Of a DNA stretch of 49,156 bases, positions 32,877 to 40,685 are shown one piece after another (within the stretch, counting starts at the first letter, position 1; each line of letters begins with the position of its first letter). A program made the position numbers and the translations under genes. Origin of the DNA: Holophagae bacterium (GTDB taxonomy: Bacteria; Acidobacteriota; Thermoanaerobaculia; Thermoanaerobaculales; Thermoanaerobaculaceae); the NCBI GenBank assembly GCA_012516935.1, contig JAAYVZ010000240.1, positions 1 to 49,156 on the forward strand, read 5' to 3'. The notes under the pieces were generated by a model. That model worked only from the letters and a program-made list of their open reading frames with translations, had not been told where the DNA came from and searched no databases.

Positions 32877-34940
32877 CTACTGCTTGCGGATCGTGGAGCT
32901 GCGATCGGCGAGCTGTTGCCCTCTCACGTTACCGGTAAGGGTGCTCTGCTCGATGATGACGGTCGCGCCTTCTCGCGCCCAGACCCCTCGGCCGCCGTTG
33001 CTCCGGATGGTGCAGCCAACCAGCTTCGCCTGAGCGCCCACCACATCGACACCGTGGCCGTCGTTGTCGGCGATCTCCGTGCTCTCCACCGCCGCCTCTG
33101 CCTGCTCGCGCACCAGCAGCCCAACCCCATGGCCGCCCCGCACCGTACCGAGACGCATGTGCAGCTTGCCACCGCCGCCGATGTCGATTCCGGTCTGACC
33201 GCACCGCTCGATGCGCCAGCCGTCGAGGATCGCGAGCCCCCTGGTCAGTACCTGGACACCGGCTGCAGGGCAGGCGGAGACGGCGCCAGCCCGCAGGGTC
33301 GCTGCGGCATCCTGACGCACCACCACACCGTTCCGGGCACCGGTCACCTCGCACCCCTCCAGCAGCGCTCGCGCCTGGCCCTCGACCACCATGGCGTCGC
33401 CCATATCGACCGATTCCACCCGGCAACGCCGCAGGGTGGCGAGCGACGTGCCCTCCAGCCGAGCCGCTGCCTCGCCCGAGCCGGTAATCGTGCAGTCCTC
33501 CAGCAGCGGCTCCCCCCCCCGCCCCCGCACCGCGGCGGCTGGTGCGTTGCCGGCCTCGCCCAGGGTACGGAGCGTGAGCCCGCGCAAGGTCGCCCGGTGG
33601 CTTTTGAGCGTCACGGCCGGAGCCGAACGGCCGTCGATCACGACTTCTGCACGCGCCCCCTCGGCGACGAGCTCGACGTCGCGCTCAATCCGCACCGATT
33701 CCCGGTAGACTCCCGGAAAAACCGTGATCGTCCCGCCCGTCCGAACCCGAGCGAGGGCAGCGCCGAGGCTGCGCTCGTCGGCACCCTCCAAGCCGACGGT
33801 GAGCCTGGAAGCGGGCAGCGCCCACAGCACCAAGAGCCCCAGGGCGACGAGCAGAGGAGCCGCGAGGAGGGCGAGCACGAAGACGGACGAGGCGCTCGAA
33901 CGGCGGCTGGGGCGAGTGGCCGGGGCCGGCTGCACTGCCTCGGCGACGTACGGCAGGACGGGTTCGGTCGGCACCGGCGGACGCGGTTCGGGTGAAGACG
34001 GTGTCGACTCCTGAGGGGCTGGCCCAGCCGCGTTCGGCGTCATCGCGGCCCTTACCGCAGGTAGCACCACCGTCGTCGCGGTGCCGATCGGTTCGAGCGC
34101 CGCCGAAGTGAGGGCCGAGGCGAACGCGCCACAGGTCTGGTAGCGGTCCTCCGGCTGCTTGGCGAGCGCACGCAGGATCACCAGCTCGAGCGAGTGTGGC
34201 AGCGCCGGGTTGAACGCCCTCGGTGACGGGGCTGGGGTGCGCAAATGCGCTTCCTTGACGACGAAGTCCGCATCGACGCCCTCCGTCGTGACGTCGAATG
34301 GAGGCCGACCGGCCAGCATCTCGAACAGAACGCATCCGAAGCTGTAGATATCGGTCCGGTGGTCGAGCTGGCGGGGACGCAGGATCTGCTCGGGGCTCAT
34401 GTAGTGAGGTGTGCCGATGGAAGCGCCGGTCTGAGTCAGCCGTTGTTGGCCGATCATGAGGGCGATCCCGAAATCGGTGAGATACCCATGCCCTTGTGTG
34501 TCGACCAGGATGTTGGACGGCTTGACGTCGCGGTGGATGACGCCCTTGCCGTGCGCGTACTCGAGCGCGCCGAGGATGTCGACCGCAATGGCGAAAGCAT
34601 CGGAGACGGGCAGCGGGTGCACCCGCTCCAGCCGGCGCTCGAGCGACTCCCCGCTGATCAACGGCATAACCAAGAAAAACCCCTCGGGAACGGAGAAGAA
34701 GTCGTTGACCGAGACGATACGAGGGTGGACCAGGGCCGCTTGCGCCTTGGCTTCGAGCCGAAACCGGCTGGCAAACTGTGGGTCGAAAGCAAGGTGCGGT
34801 GCGATGGATTTGATGGCGACCGGGCGGGCGAGCAGCTCGTGACGTCCCTTCCACACCTCGCCCATGCCGCCGACTCCGATGCGCTCCTCGAGCAGGTAGT
34901 GCCCGACGCGCTGGCCGGTGCGCAGCACCGAGAAGGGCAT
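32877..34940 (-). CDS. Receptor-type Ser/Thr protein kinase with extracytoplasmic right-handed beta-helix
   Basis: ATG 34940 overlaps the phosphatase stop by one base and gives 687 residues. The kinase domain (about 10-275) is intact: GVGGMG loop, K44 in VAIK, HRDVKPSN with D138, DFG at 156-158 and a TxxYMSPE activation segment end. After a Pro-rich linker, one membrane helix lies at about 352-375. The extracytoplasmic part (about 385-680) begins like a pectate-lyase/NosD beta-helix (VRTGGTITVFPGVYRESV). It then repeats short strands with CTI or EGC turns, as in LLEDCTITGSGEAA and LVGCTIRSNGGRGV. It probably senses a carbohydrate or surface polymer, which is inference from the fold. Confidence 0.88.
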   Translation of the reverse strand: MPFSVLRTGQRVGHYLLEERIGVGGMGEVWKGRHELLARPVAIKSIAPHLAFDPQFASRFRLEAKAQAALVHPRIVSVNDFFSVPEGFFLVMPLISGESLERRLERVHPLPVSDAFAIAVDILGALEYAHGKGVIHRDVKPSNILVDTQGHGYLTDFGIALMIGQQRLTQTGASIGTPHYMSPEQILRPRQLDHRTDIYSFGCVLFEMLAGRPPFDVTTEGVDADFVVKEAHLRTPAPSPRAFNPALPHSLELVILRALAKQPEDRYQTCGAFASALTSAALEPIGTATTVVLPAVRAAMTPNAAGPAPQESTPSSPEPRPPVPTEPVLPYVAEAVQPAPATRPSRRSSASSVFVLALLAAPLLVALGLLVLWALPASRLTVGLEGADERSLGAALARVRTGGTITVFPGVYRESVRIERDVELVAEGARAEVVIDGRSAPAVTLKSHRATLRGLTLRTLGEAGNAPAAAVRGRGGEPLLEDCTITGSGEAAARLEGTSLATLRRCRVESVDMGDAMVVEGQARALLEGCEVTGARNGVVVRQDAAATLRAGAVSACPAAGVQVLTRGLAILDGWRIERCGQTGIDIGGGGKLHMRLGTVRGGHGVGLLVREQAEAAVESTEIADNDGHGVDVVGAQAKLVGCTIRSNGGRGVWAREGATVIIEQSTLTGNVRGQQLADRSSTIRKQ

Positions 34941-36430
34941 CAGCGCCCCCCAGCTCGGTCCATGGGGACGCCGAGGCCCGACTGCCGGCGCTCGATCGAT
35001 AGCGGTATCTTGAAGCGGCCGAGCCGCCATTGGGCGTCGATTTCGGCCTCGATCCTGGTGCTCACGCTTCCCCTGCCGAGGATCGTCAAGGCGACGCCGG
35101 CGAGTCGGTTCGGATCGAGATCCGCCTGAAGCTCCACCTTGGCGCTCCCATGGGCTGGAAGCTCCAGCGGTGTGGCCGGGCTCCATATCCCGCGAGCGAT
35201 CTCGTGCCCTTCCACCTCGACCCGGTAGCGAAGCCCGTGGAGGCGGAGCCGAATCGGCGTGCGATTGGAAAGGCGCAGGCTGGCATGGGCCTGCAAGAGC
35301 CCCGACTGCTCGGGACCGCGATGCACCCACAGGTCGCCGAGCTCGACCCGGGTGAGGTGGGACGCCCAGCGATGGGCCCCGAGCCAGAGCGCGAGCGCCA
35401 GAAGCACGAGGACTGCCAAGGTGCCGCCGAGGCCCCAGCAGCATCGACGGAGCACCGTATCGAGCCGGTGGCCGTGGGCCGGCCGAGCCCCAGCATCCAC
35501 CGGCTCGGCCTCGGCAAGGGCGCTCACGGCCTGCGGTGTGGAGGCCGATACCGCCTCTGCAGCCGGGGGTGATGCCGAGCTTGTCGCGGAAGGCAGGGGC
35601 AGAAGAGCCGGCCGCGAGCTACGGGTCGGCCGGCGAAAGGGTTTCCCTTGCCGGGGCAGGACCCGGTGTGAGTGCCAGCCGGGACGCTCGGTGAAGACGA
35701 TGAGCTGGACCGTGATGTTGTCGTGTCCTCCGGCCGCCAGAGCGGCTTCGATGAGCGCTTCGGCCGCGAGCTGCGGGTCGTCGTGACGGGAAAGCACGGC
35801 CGCGATCTCGTCGCCCGCGAGGTAGCCCGAGAGGCCGTCGGAGCAGAGCAAGACGGCATCGCCTCGGCGCGCTGCGAGGCCGGGCGAAAGCGCGATCGGC
35901 AGCTCCGATTGGCGTCCGAAGGCGTGGGCGAGGACGCTGGCTTCTGGGTGGTGACGGGCCTCCTCCTCGGTGAGGAGGTTCTGGTCCACGAGCTGTTGCA
36001 CCCAGGTGTGGTCGCGGGTTAGCTGGACCAGCCTGCCCTGTCTCCAAAGGTAGGCGCGGCTGTCGCCCAGGTGGCCGACGAAGACCTCCCGGCCCCGGAC
36101 GACGAGAAGGACCGCCGTTGACCCCATGTGGTCGGTGGTTGGGTCACCGGAGGTAGCGGCAGCACACACGGCGAGGTTGACGTCACCGGCGGCGGAGCGC
36201 AGCGCCGCGCGCAGTGAGCGCGGCTGGGGGCGGGCGACCAAGGCCTGCTGCAGCCCATCGAGCACCATCGAAGCCGCCTGTGATCCGCCCTTGTGCCCAC
36301 CCATCCCGTCCGCAACCACGAAGAACTCGGCGTTGGGCGTTCGGAAACGCCCCATTCTGTCCTGGTTCTCACGTCTCACCAGACCGATATGACTGAGAGC
36401 ACCAACTGCGAAGCGGGGCGGGCGCGTCAT
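34940..36430 (-). CDS. PP2C-type Ser/Thr phosphatase fused to a membrane helix and LEA2/WHy-like domain
   Basis: The 496-residue protein begins with a PP2C catalytic domain (about 1-248). It has ENQD at 21-24, DGMGGH with D41, GDSRAY near 122, SDGLSGYL near 198 and GGHDNITV near 235, so all metal-binding acids are present. A Ser/Pro/Ala linker leads to one membrane helix at 332-351. The C-terminal 360-482 resembles a LEA type 2 / water-stress (WHy) domain: LGDLWVHR, LRLSNRTPIRLRLHGLRYRV and AKVELQADLD, ending with IPLSIE. PP2C plus an extracytoplasmic LEA2-like part is an uncommon fusion. It would reverse phosphorylation by the coupled kinase. Confidence 0.85.
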   Translation of the reverse strand: MTRPPRFAVGALSHIGLVRRENQDRMGRFRTPNAEFFVVADGMGGHKGGSQAASMVLDGLQQALVARPQPRSLRAALRSAAGDVNLAVCAAATSGDPTTDHMGSTAVLLVVRGREVFVGHLGDSRAYLWRQGRLVQLTRDHTWVQQLVDQNLLTEEEARHHPEASVLAHAFGRQSELPIALSPGLAARRGDAVLLCSDGLSGYLAGDEIAAVLSRHDDPQLAAEALIEAALAAGGHDNITVQLIVFTERPGWHSHRVLPRQGKPFRRPTRSSRPALLPLPSATSSASPPAAEAVSASTPQAVSALAEAEPVDAGARPAHGHRLDTVLRRCCWGLGGTLAVLVLLALALWLGAHRWASHLTRVELGDLWVHRGPEQSGLLQAHASLRLSNRTPIRLRLHGLRYRVEVEGHEIARGIWSPATPLELPAHGSAKVELQADLDPNRLAGVALTILGRGSVSTRIEAEIDAQWRLGRFKIPLSIERRQSGLGVPMDRAGGR

Positions 36431-36499
36431 GCTGGAACGCCCTTCGTCGAAGCGGCCCCATGCAGCCGGCTGGGTGCGGCGTGGCCCATCCTGTCGACA

Positions 36500-36527
36500 T
36501 TGTAGCCGAGCGACCGGCGGCTATACT
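36500..36527 (+). promoter_or_regulatory. Candidate promoter for the TPR kinase
   Basis: TTGTAG (36500-36505) and TATACT (36522-36527) are 16 bases apart within the 179-base gap between the divergent phosphatase and kinase genes. The -10 is good and the -35 matches only the first three bases. The transcript would have a leader of about 75 bases. Confidence 0.45.
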
Positions 36528-36609
36528 GCCAGCGATCGATGCGCGCACCCTCGCTTCTCGCACCCGAACCAACACCTCGACGGCGGCAGGGTCTCGGTGG
36601 AGGTCGCCG

Positions 36610-39600
36610 TTGAGCCAGGGGTGGCGGGCACGCCGACTGCTGCGGCGCGCGATCGAGCGTCGATGGCTCGACCCCACGCAGCTCATCGCTCTCGACGGTC
36701 CGCAACGCTCCGACGAAGCAGCTCGTGACGCCGGCTTCGAGGAGTGGTTGAAGCACCTGCTGGACCGTGAGGCGCCCGTGGCTTCGCCTCTCGAGGCCGA
36801 GACGGCCCCAACTCTCGATCCGCTGCCCTCCGCAGTGATGGCCGTCGCCGACTTCGGCACGGCACCGACGGAAGGCGATGCGTTGCCGCTTCCCGGGTGG
36901 GAGCGCTACGAGCTCCTGAGCCTGATCGGGCGCGGCGGCATGGGCCGTGTGTTCCGCGCTCGCGACCCCCGCCTGGGGCGCTTCGTCGCCATCAAGCTGC
37001 TGCGCCACGACGAGCCCGAGCTGGTGGCTCGTTTCCTGCGCGAGGCGCAGGCGCAAGCGCGGGTCGAGCACCCGGCGATCTGCCGCGTCTACGAGGTCGG
37101 CGACGCTTCCGGCCAGCCGTACATCGCCATGCAGCTCATCGACGGTGCCTCACTGCGCGAGCGGGCAGCGGAGCTGTCACTCGAGCAGAAGCTCCTGGTG
37201 GTTCGCGAGGTGGCGCTTGCCCTCCACGAGGCGCACCGCAACGGCCTCGTCCACCGCGACATCAAGCCGGGGAACATCCTCCTGGAGCGCGGCGAGGACG
37301 GGGAGTGGCGCCCGTACGTGGTGGACTTCGGTCTCGCCCGCGAGGTCGAGCAGCCCGGCACCACGCTCCCGGGCGCGCTCATGGGGACCGCGGCGTACAT
37401 GTCCCCGGAGCAGGCGTGTGGAGACCTGCAAGCTCTCGACCGCCGCACCGACGTCTACTCGCTGGGCGCGACGTTGTACGAGCTGCTGCGCGGCGCCCCA
37501 CCGTTCGTGGGCCGCACCGACGTCGAGGTGTTGATGAAGGTCGTCAGCGAGGAGCCGGAGCCGCTCCGGCGCCGGCTCCCGCACCTGCCGCGCGACGTCG
37601 AGACCATCGTTCAAACCTGCATGGCAAAAGAGCCTTCGCGGCGCTACCCATCAGCTCGCGCCGTGGCTGACGACCTGCAGCGCTTCCTCGACGGAGAGCC
37701 GATCGCGGCCAGGCCGGCGAGCGTGACCTACCGGCTGGGGCGCAAGCTCATCAAGCATCGGGCCGTGGCGGGCGTGGTGGTGGCGGCCTTGGTGGTTGCC
37801 CTCACCGCCGCCGCGATGGCGGCGAGGACGGCGTGGGTGGCGGCGCGGCAGGAACGCCTCGCTCAGGAGTTCGCGGGCGATGTCGGCTACGTCGAGGCGC
37901 TGCTCCGCCACGCTCACACCTCGCCGCCGCACGACGTGCGGCCCGAGCGGGCCCAAGCGCGCCTGCGGTTGCAACACATCGAGGCACGCATGGCGGCCGA
38001 GGGGAGCGTGGCGCGTGCGCCCGGCAACCTGGCGCTAGGCCAGGTGTGGCTGGCGCTCCAGGAGCCGGAAAAGGCGAGGTCCAGCCTCCAGGCTGCATGG
38101 GACGACGGGTACCGCGGGCCGCAGGTCGCCCTGGCGTTGGGGCAAGCGCTCGGGCAGCTTTACCAGCAGGCCGTCGAGCAAGCGCAGCGGGCGGAGGATC
38201 TCGGCCAGCGCGAGCGCCTGAAGGAGGAGGCGACGGCGCGCCTGCGCGGGCCTACGCTCGAGCTGTTGCGGGCGGGTGAGGGCTCGTCGGCTGAAAGCTC
38301 ACGACTGGCCAAGGCACTCATCGAGCTGTACGGCGATCATTTCGGTGAGGCCCTGGCGCTGGCGCGCGAGACAGCACGGGAGTACCCGTGGCTGTATCAA
38401 GCGCACAAGCTCGAGGGCGACGTGCTGGTCGCCGAGGGGCGGGAGGCGGCTGCGCAGGGGAGGTATGACCAGGCGGGTGCTTCTTACGGCGAGGCCGAGC
38501 GTGCCTTCGCCCGGGCGCAGGAGATCGGCCGCAGCGACGCCGAGATCGTTCTCGCCGACAGCCAGCGGCTGCTCGAGGTGGCCGACGCGGTGGGACGTCA
38601 GGGGCGGTCGCCCGTGGCTGCTCTCGCCACCGCCGTGCACCAGGGCCGCCTGGCGGCACTCATCAACCCCGACAGTGGCTCGGCGCTGGCCAGGCTTGCC
38701 GAGGCTCACGCGAGGCTCGCGGACTGGCAGCGCGACCACGGTGAGGACCCGCGGCCCTCGCTCGGACAGGCGATCTCGCTGGCCGAGCAGGCGCTCGAGC
38801 TGCGCAACGGCGACGGTCCTGCCGCCGCCACGCTGGGCCGGGCGCTGACCATGCTGGGCGACCACGACGCGAAGGAGGGCGGCGACCCCAGGCCCGTCCT
38901 GGACCGCGCGGTCGCCAGCTACCAGGTGGCACTCAAGGCGCTGCCGACCGACGCGGAGATCAGCACCGATCTCGGCTACGCCCACGACAAGCGCGCCCGG
39001 TGGGAGTCCTCCCACGGGATCGACCCCAGGCCCTCGATCGCGGCCGCCATCGTGGCCTACGAGCGCGCTATCAGAATCGACGAGCGCTATGCCAACGCCA
39101 GAAACACGCTCGGCATCGCCTGGTGGCGGCAGGCGGAGTACGAGCGCCGAATCGGCCTCGACCCCACGGCCTCGCTCGCCAGCGCCGAGCAGTCGTATCG
39201 CGAGGCGCTGGAGGTCAACCCCAACTATGCCAACGCCTGGGCCAATCTCGGCTCGACCCTGCGCTCGCAAGCGGTGGCGCTCGTGGACGCGGGCCGCGAC
39301 CCGACCGGCCGGCTGGAGGAGGCCCGGGCGGCGTTCCGCAGTGCCTTCTCGACCAATCAGGACATCTTCTGGGCCTGGAGCGAGCTGGTGGAGACGGAGC
39401 TGGTGGCCGCGCGCTGGGCGCTCGCCGAGGGTTCGACGCCCGAGCCTTTCTTGGCGGCGGCACGGCCGGCCCTCGAGCGGGCGCTGGCGCTCAACCCGCG
39501 CAGCGCGGAGTGCCACCACACCGCCGCCCGTCTCAGCCTGCTCGAGGCGGAGTGGACCAGGCAGCAGGGGGGCAACCCGGCCCGGGCGGTCGCGGCGGGG

Positions 39601-39819
39601 CTGCGCGAGGTGCGGCAGGCCCTCGACATCAACGCGCGGCGGCCCGACACGTTGGCGGTGCGGGGCGCACTGCGCCTCGTACAGGCGCGGGCCGATGCCG
39701 CCACGCTTCACCTCGCCGCCGCCGACCTGCGTGCGGCGATGGCGGGCAATCCCTTGCTGCGTCGGGATTACGGTCAGTACCTCGAGACTGCCGAGGCACT
39801 GCTGGCTCGGAGGCGCTGA
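36610..39819 (+). CDS. Ser/Thr protein kinase with membrane helix and 46-residue TPR-like tandem repeats
   Basis: TTG 36610 is preferred because GGAGGT lies five bases upstream; an ATG at 36460 would run through the promoter. The 1069-residue protein has an intact kinase domain at about 98-362 (GRGGMG, K129 in VAIK, HRDIKPGN with D217, DFG 239-241, YMSPEQ). A membrane helix lies at about 386-407. Residues 420-620 are helical. Residues 621-1034 are nine tandem units of exactly 46 residues with a DPRPSL-type start. The repeats would be extracytoplasmic if the single helix is used. This is a receptor-like kinase with a large protein-binding solenoid, divergent from the phosphatase-kinase operon. 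Confidence 0.88.
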   Translation: MSQGWRARRLLRRAIERRWLDPTQLIALDGPQRSDEAARDAGFEEWLKHLLDREAPVASPLEAETAPTLDPLPSAVMAVADFGTAPTEGDALPLPGWERYELLSLIGRGGMGRVFRARDPRLGRFVAIKLLRHDEPELVARFLREAQAQARVEHPAICRVYEVGDASGQPYIAMQLIDGASLRERAAELSLEQKLLVVREVALALHEAHRNGLVHRDIKPGNILLERGEDGEWRPYVVDFGLAREVEQPGTTLPGALMGTAAYMSPEQACGDLQALDRRTDVYSLGATLYELLRGAPPFVGRTDVEVLMKVVSEEPEPLRRRLPHLPRDVETIVQTCMAKEPSRRYPSARAVADDLQRFLDGEPIAARPASVTYRLGRKLIKHRAVAGVVVAALVVALTAAAMAARTAWVAARQERLAQEFAGDVGYVEALLRHAHTSPPHDVRPERAQARLRLQHIEARMAAEGSVARAPGNLALGQVWLALQEPEKARSSLQAAWDDGYRGPQVALALGQALGQLYQQAVEQAQRAEDLGQRERLKEEATARLRGPTLELLRAGEGSSAESSRLAKALIELYGDHFGEALALARETAREYPWLYQAHKLEGDVLVAEGREAAAQGRYDQAGASYGEAERAFARAQEIGRSDAEIVLADSQRLLEVADAVGRQGRSPVAALATAVHQGRLAALINPDSGSALARLAEAHARLADWQRDHGEDPRPSLGQAISLAEQALELRNGDGPAAATLGRALTMLGDHDAKEGGDPRPVLDRAVASYQVALKALPTDAEISTDLGYAHDKRARWESSHGIDPRPSIAAAIVAYERAIRIDERYANARNTLGIAWWRQAEYERRIGLDPTASLASAEQSYREALEVNPNYANAWANLGSTLRSQAVALVDAGRDPTGRLEEARAAFRSAFSTNQDIFWAWSELVETELVAARWALAEGSTPEPFLAAARPALERALALNPRSAECHHTAARLSLLEAEWTRQQGGNPARAVAAGLREVRQALDINARRPDTLAVRGALRLVQARADAATLHLAAADLRAAMAGNPLLRRDYGQYLETAEALLARRR
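38470..39711 (+). repeat. Nine tandem 46-residue protein repeats (138-base period)
   Basis: Within the TPR kinase, residues 621-1034 align in steps of exactly 46 residues with no insertion or deletion. The unit starts D-P-R-P-S-L (degenerating to DPTASL, TPEPFL and NPARAV), has Ala at position 9, Tyr/Phe near 13, Ala at 16, Asn-Pro at 20-21 and Leu-Gly at 30-31, and ends with Trp near 40 and a Gly pair. The first unit is the most diverged. The pattern is a 34-residue TPR helix pair plus a fixed 12-residue connector. Confidence 0.85.
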
Positions 39820-39843
39820 GGTTCGGCCCGAGGTCGAGACGGG

Positions 39844-40065
39844 TTATGGTATGCGGGCGTACGCCGGCGCGGTGACGTGCTTGCCGGCCTCACCCGCGGT
39901 GACCAGAGCACCCCAGCGACCGAAGCAGTCAGCGCATACCAGCCGAGCCGGACGGTGGCCGTTGTCGGTCACCTCCCCCTCGACGTACAGGCCCTCCGCC
40001 GGTCGCAAGCAGACACCACACCGGCCGCTTCGCTTCGACTCGAACCTCCAGACCGGGCCGCTCAT
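39844..40065 (-). CDS. Small four-cysteine protein next to ssb
   Basis: This 73-residue protein has two Cys pairs: CGVC at residues 16-19 and CADC near 44-47. A basic N-terminus (WRFESKRSGR) and a GEVTDNGHRPARLV linker separate them. The pattern suggests a zinc ribbon holding one zinc ion. It lies 17 bases downstream of ssb on the same strand, so cotranscription is likely. No closer family is recognised. A DNA- or protein-binding accessory role beside SSB is only a guess. It is convergent with the TPR kinase, 24 bases away. Confidence 0.65.
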   Translation of the reverse strand: MSGPVWRFESKRSGRCGVCLRPAEGLYVEGEVTDNGHRPARLVCADCFGRWGALVTAGEAGKHVTAPAYARIP

Positions 40066-40082
40066 CCGACTCGCCTCACGGC

Positions 40083-40493
40083 TCAGAACGGGACCTCGTG
40101 CCCGTCCTCGTCGGGTGGGAAGTCCGGCGGGCCCTCTGCGCTGGGCTCACTTCCGCCGCTTTGAGAGCGCGGGCCGACGAGATGGATGGAGCTGGCCCGC
40201 AGGTCCGTGAAGTAGCGCCGGTTACCTTTGTCGTCGTCGTAGGTGCGGGTGCGCAGCGTACCCTCGACGAGCACCGTGCGGCCCTTGGCGAGGTATTGGG
40301 CGCAGAACTCGGCCTGCTTGCCGAAGCACACGACGTTGAACCACTCCGTGTGCTCCTGCTTCTGGCCGTTCTTGTCCTTCCAGACCTCGTTGGTGGCGAG
40401 CGAGAACTTGGCAACTGCCAGGCCGCCGGGGGTCTGACGGAGCTCGACGTCCCTGCCTACGTTTCCGAGTGCGAATACTCTGTGGAAGCTCAT
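40083..40493 (-). CDS. ssb: Single-stranded DNA-binding protein
   Basis: ATG 40493 follows GCCGGGAGGG and gives 136 residues. The OB fold fills about residues 3-105, with GNVGRDVELRQTPGG near the start, then TEWFNVVCFGKQAEF and the GRTVLVEGTLRTRTYDD segment. The C-terminal tip is DEDGHEVPF, a variant of the DDDIPF peptide that recruits repair and replication partners. The linker between the OB fold and the tip is short. SSB coats single-stranded DNA during replication and repair. dinB and a uracil-DNA glycosylase in this window are other genome-maintenance genes. Confidence 0.95.
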   Translation of the reverse strand: MSFHRVFALGNVGRDVELRQTPGGLAVAKFSLATNEVWKDKNGQKQEHTEWFNVVCFGKQAEFCAQYLAKGRTVLVEGTLRTRTYDDDKGNRRYFTDLRASSIHLVGPRSQSGGSEPSAEGPPDFPPDEDGHEVPF

Positions 40494-40685
40494 GTTTCCC
40501 TCCCGGCGTGAACGGGGCTCCAGCCTAGCAAAACGAGCGCCGAAAATCGAGCCCACGGGCGCCGGTGCCCGTCCGATGGTCGGGGCTCGGTTACCCGCCC
40601 CGTCTCCCAGGAGTTGCGGTCTCGACTGTCGGGCTTGTCCGACGCCGGGGGTCGCTGCTCCCGGTCTCCGGCCACGAGCGGTCTT

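Noticed and set aside
36460-36609. 50-residue N-terminal extension of the TPR kinase from ATG 36460
   Set aside because: It would be translated through the promoter region, is basic and low in complexity, and has no ribosome site. TTG 36610 has GGAGGT at the right distance.
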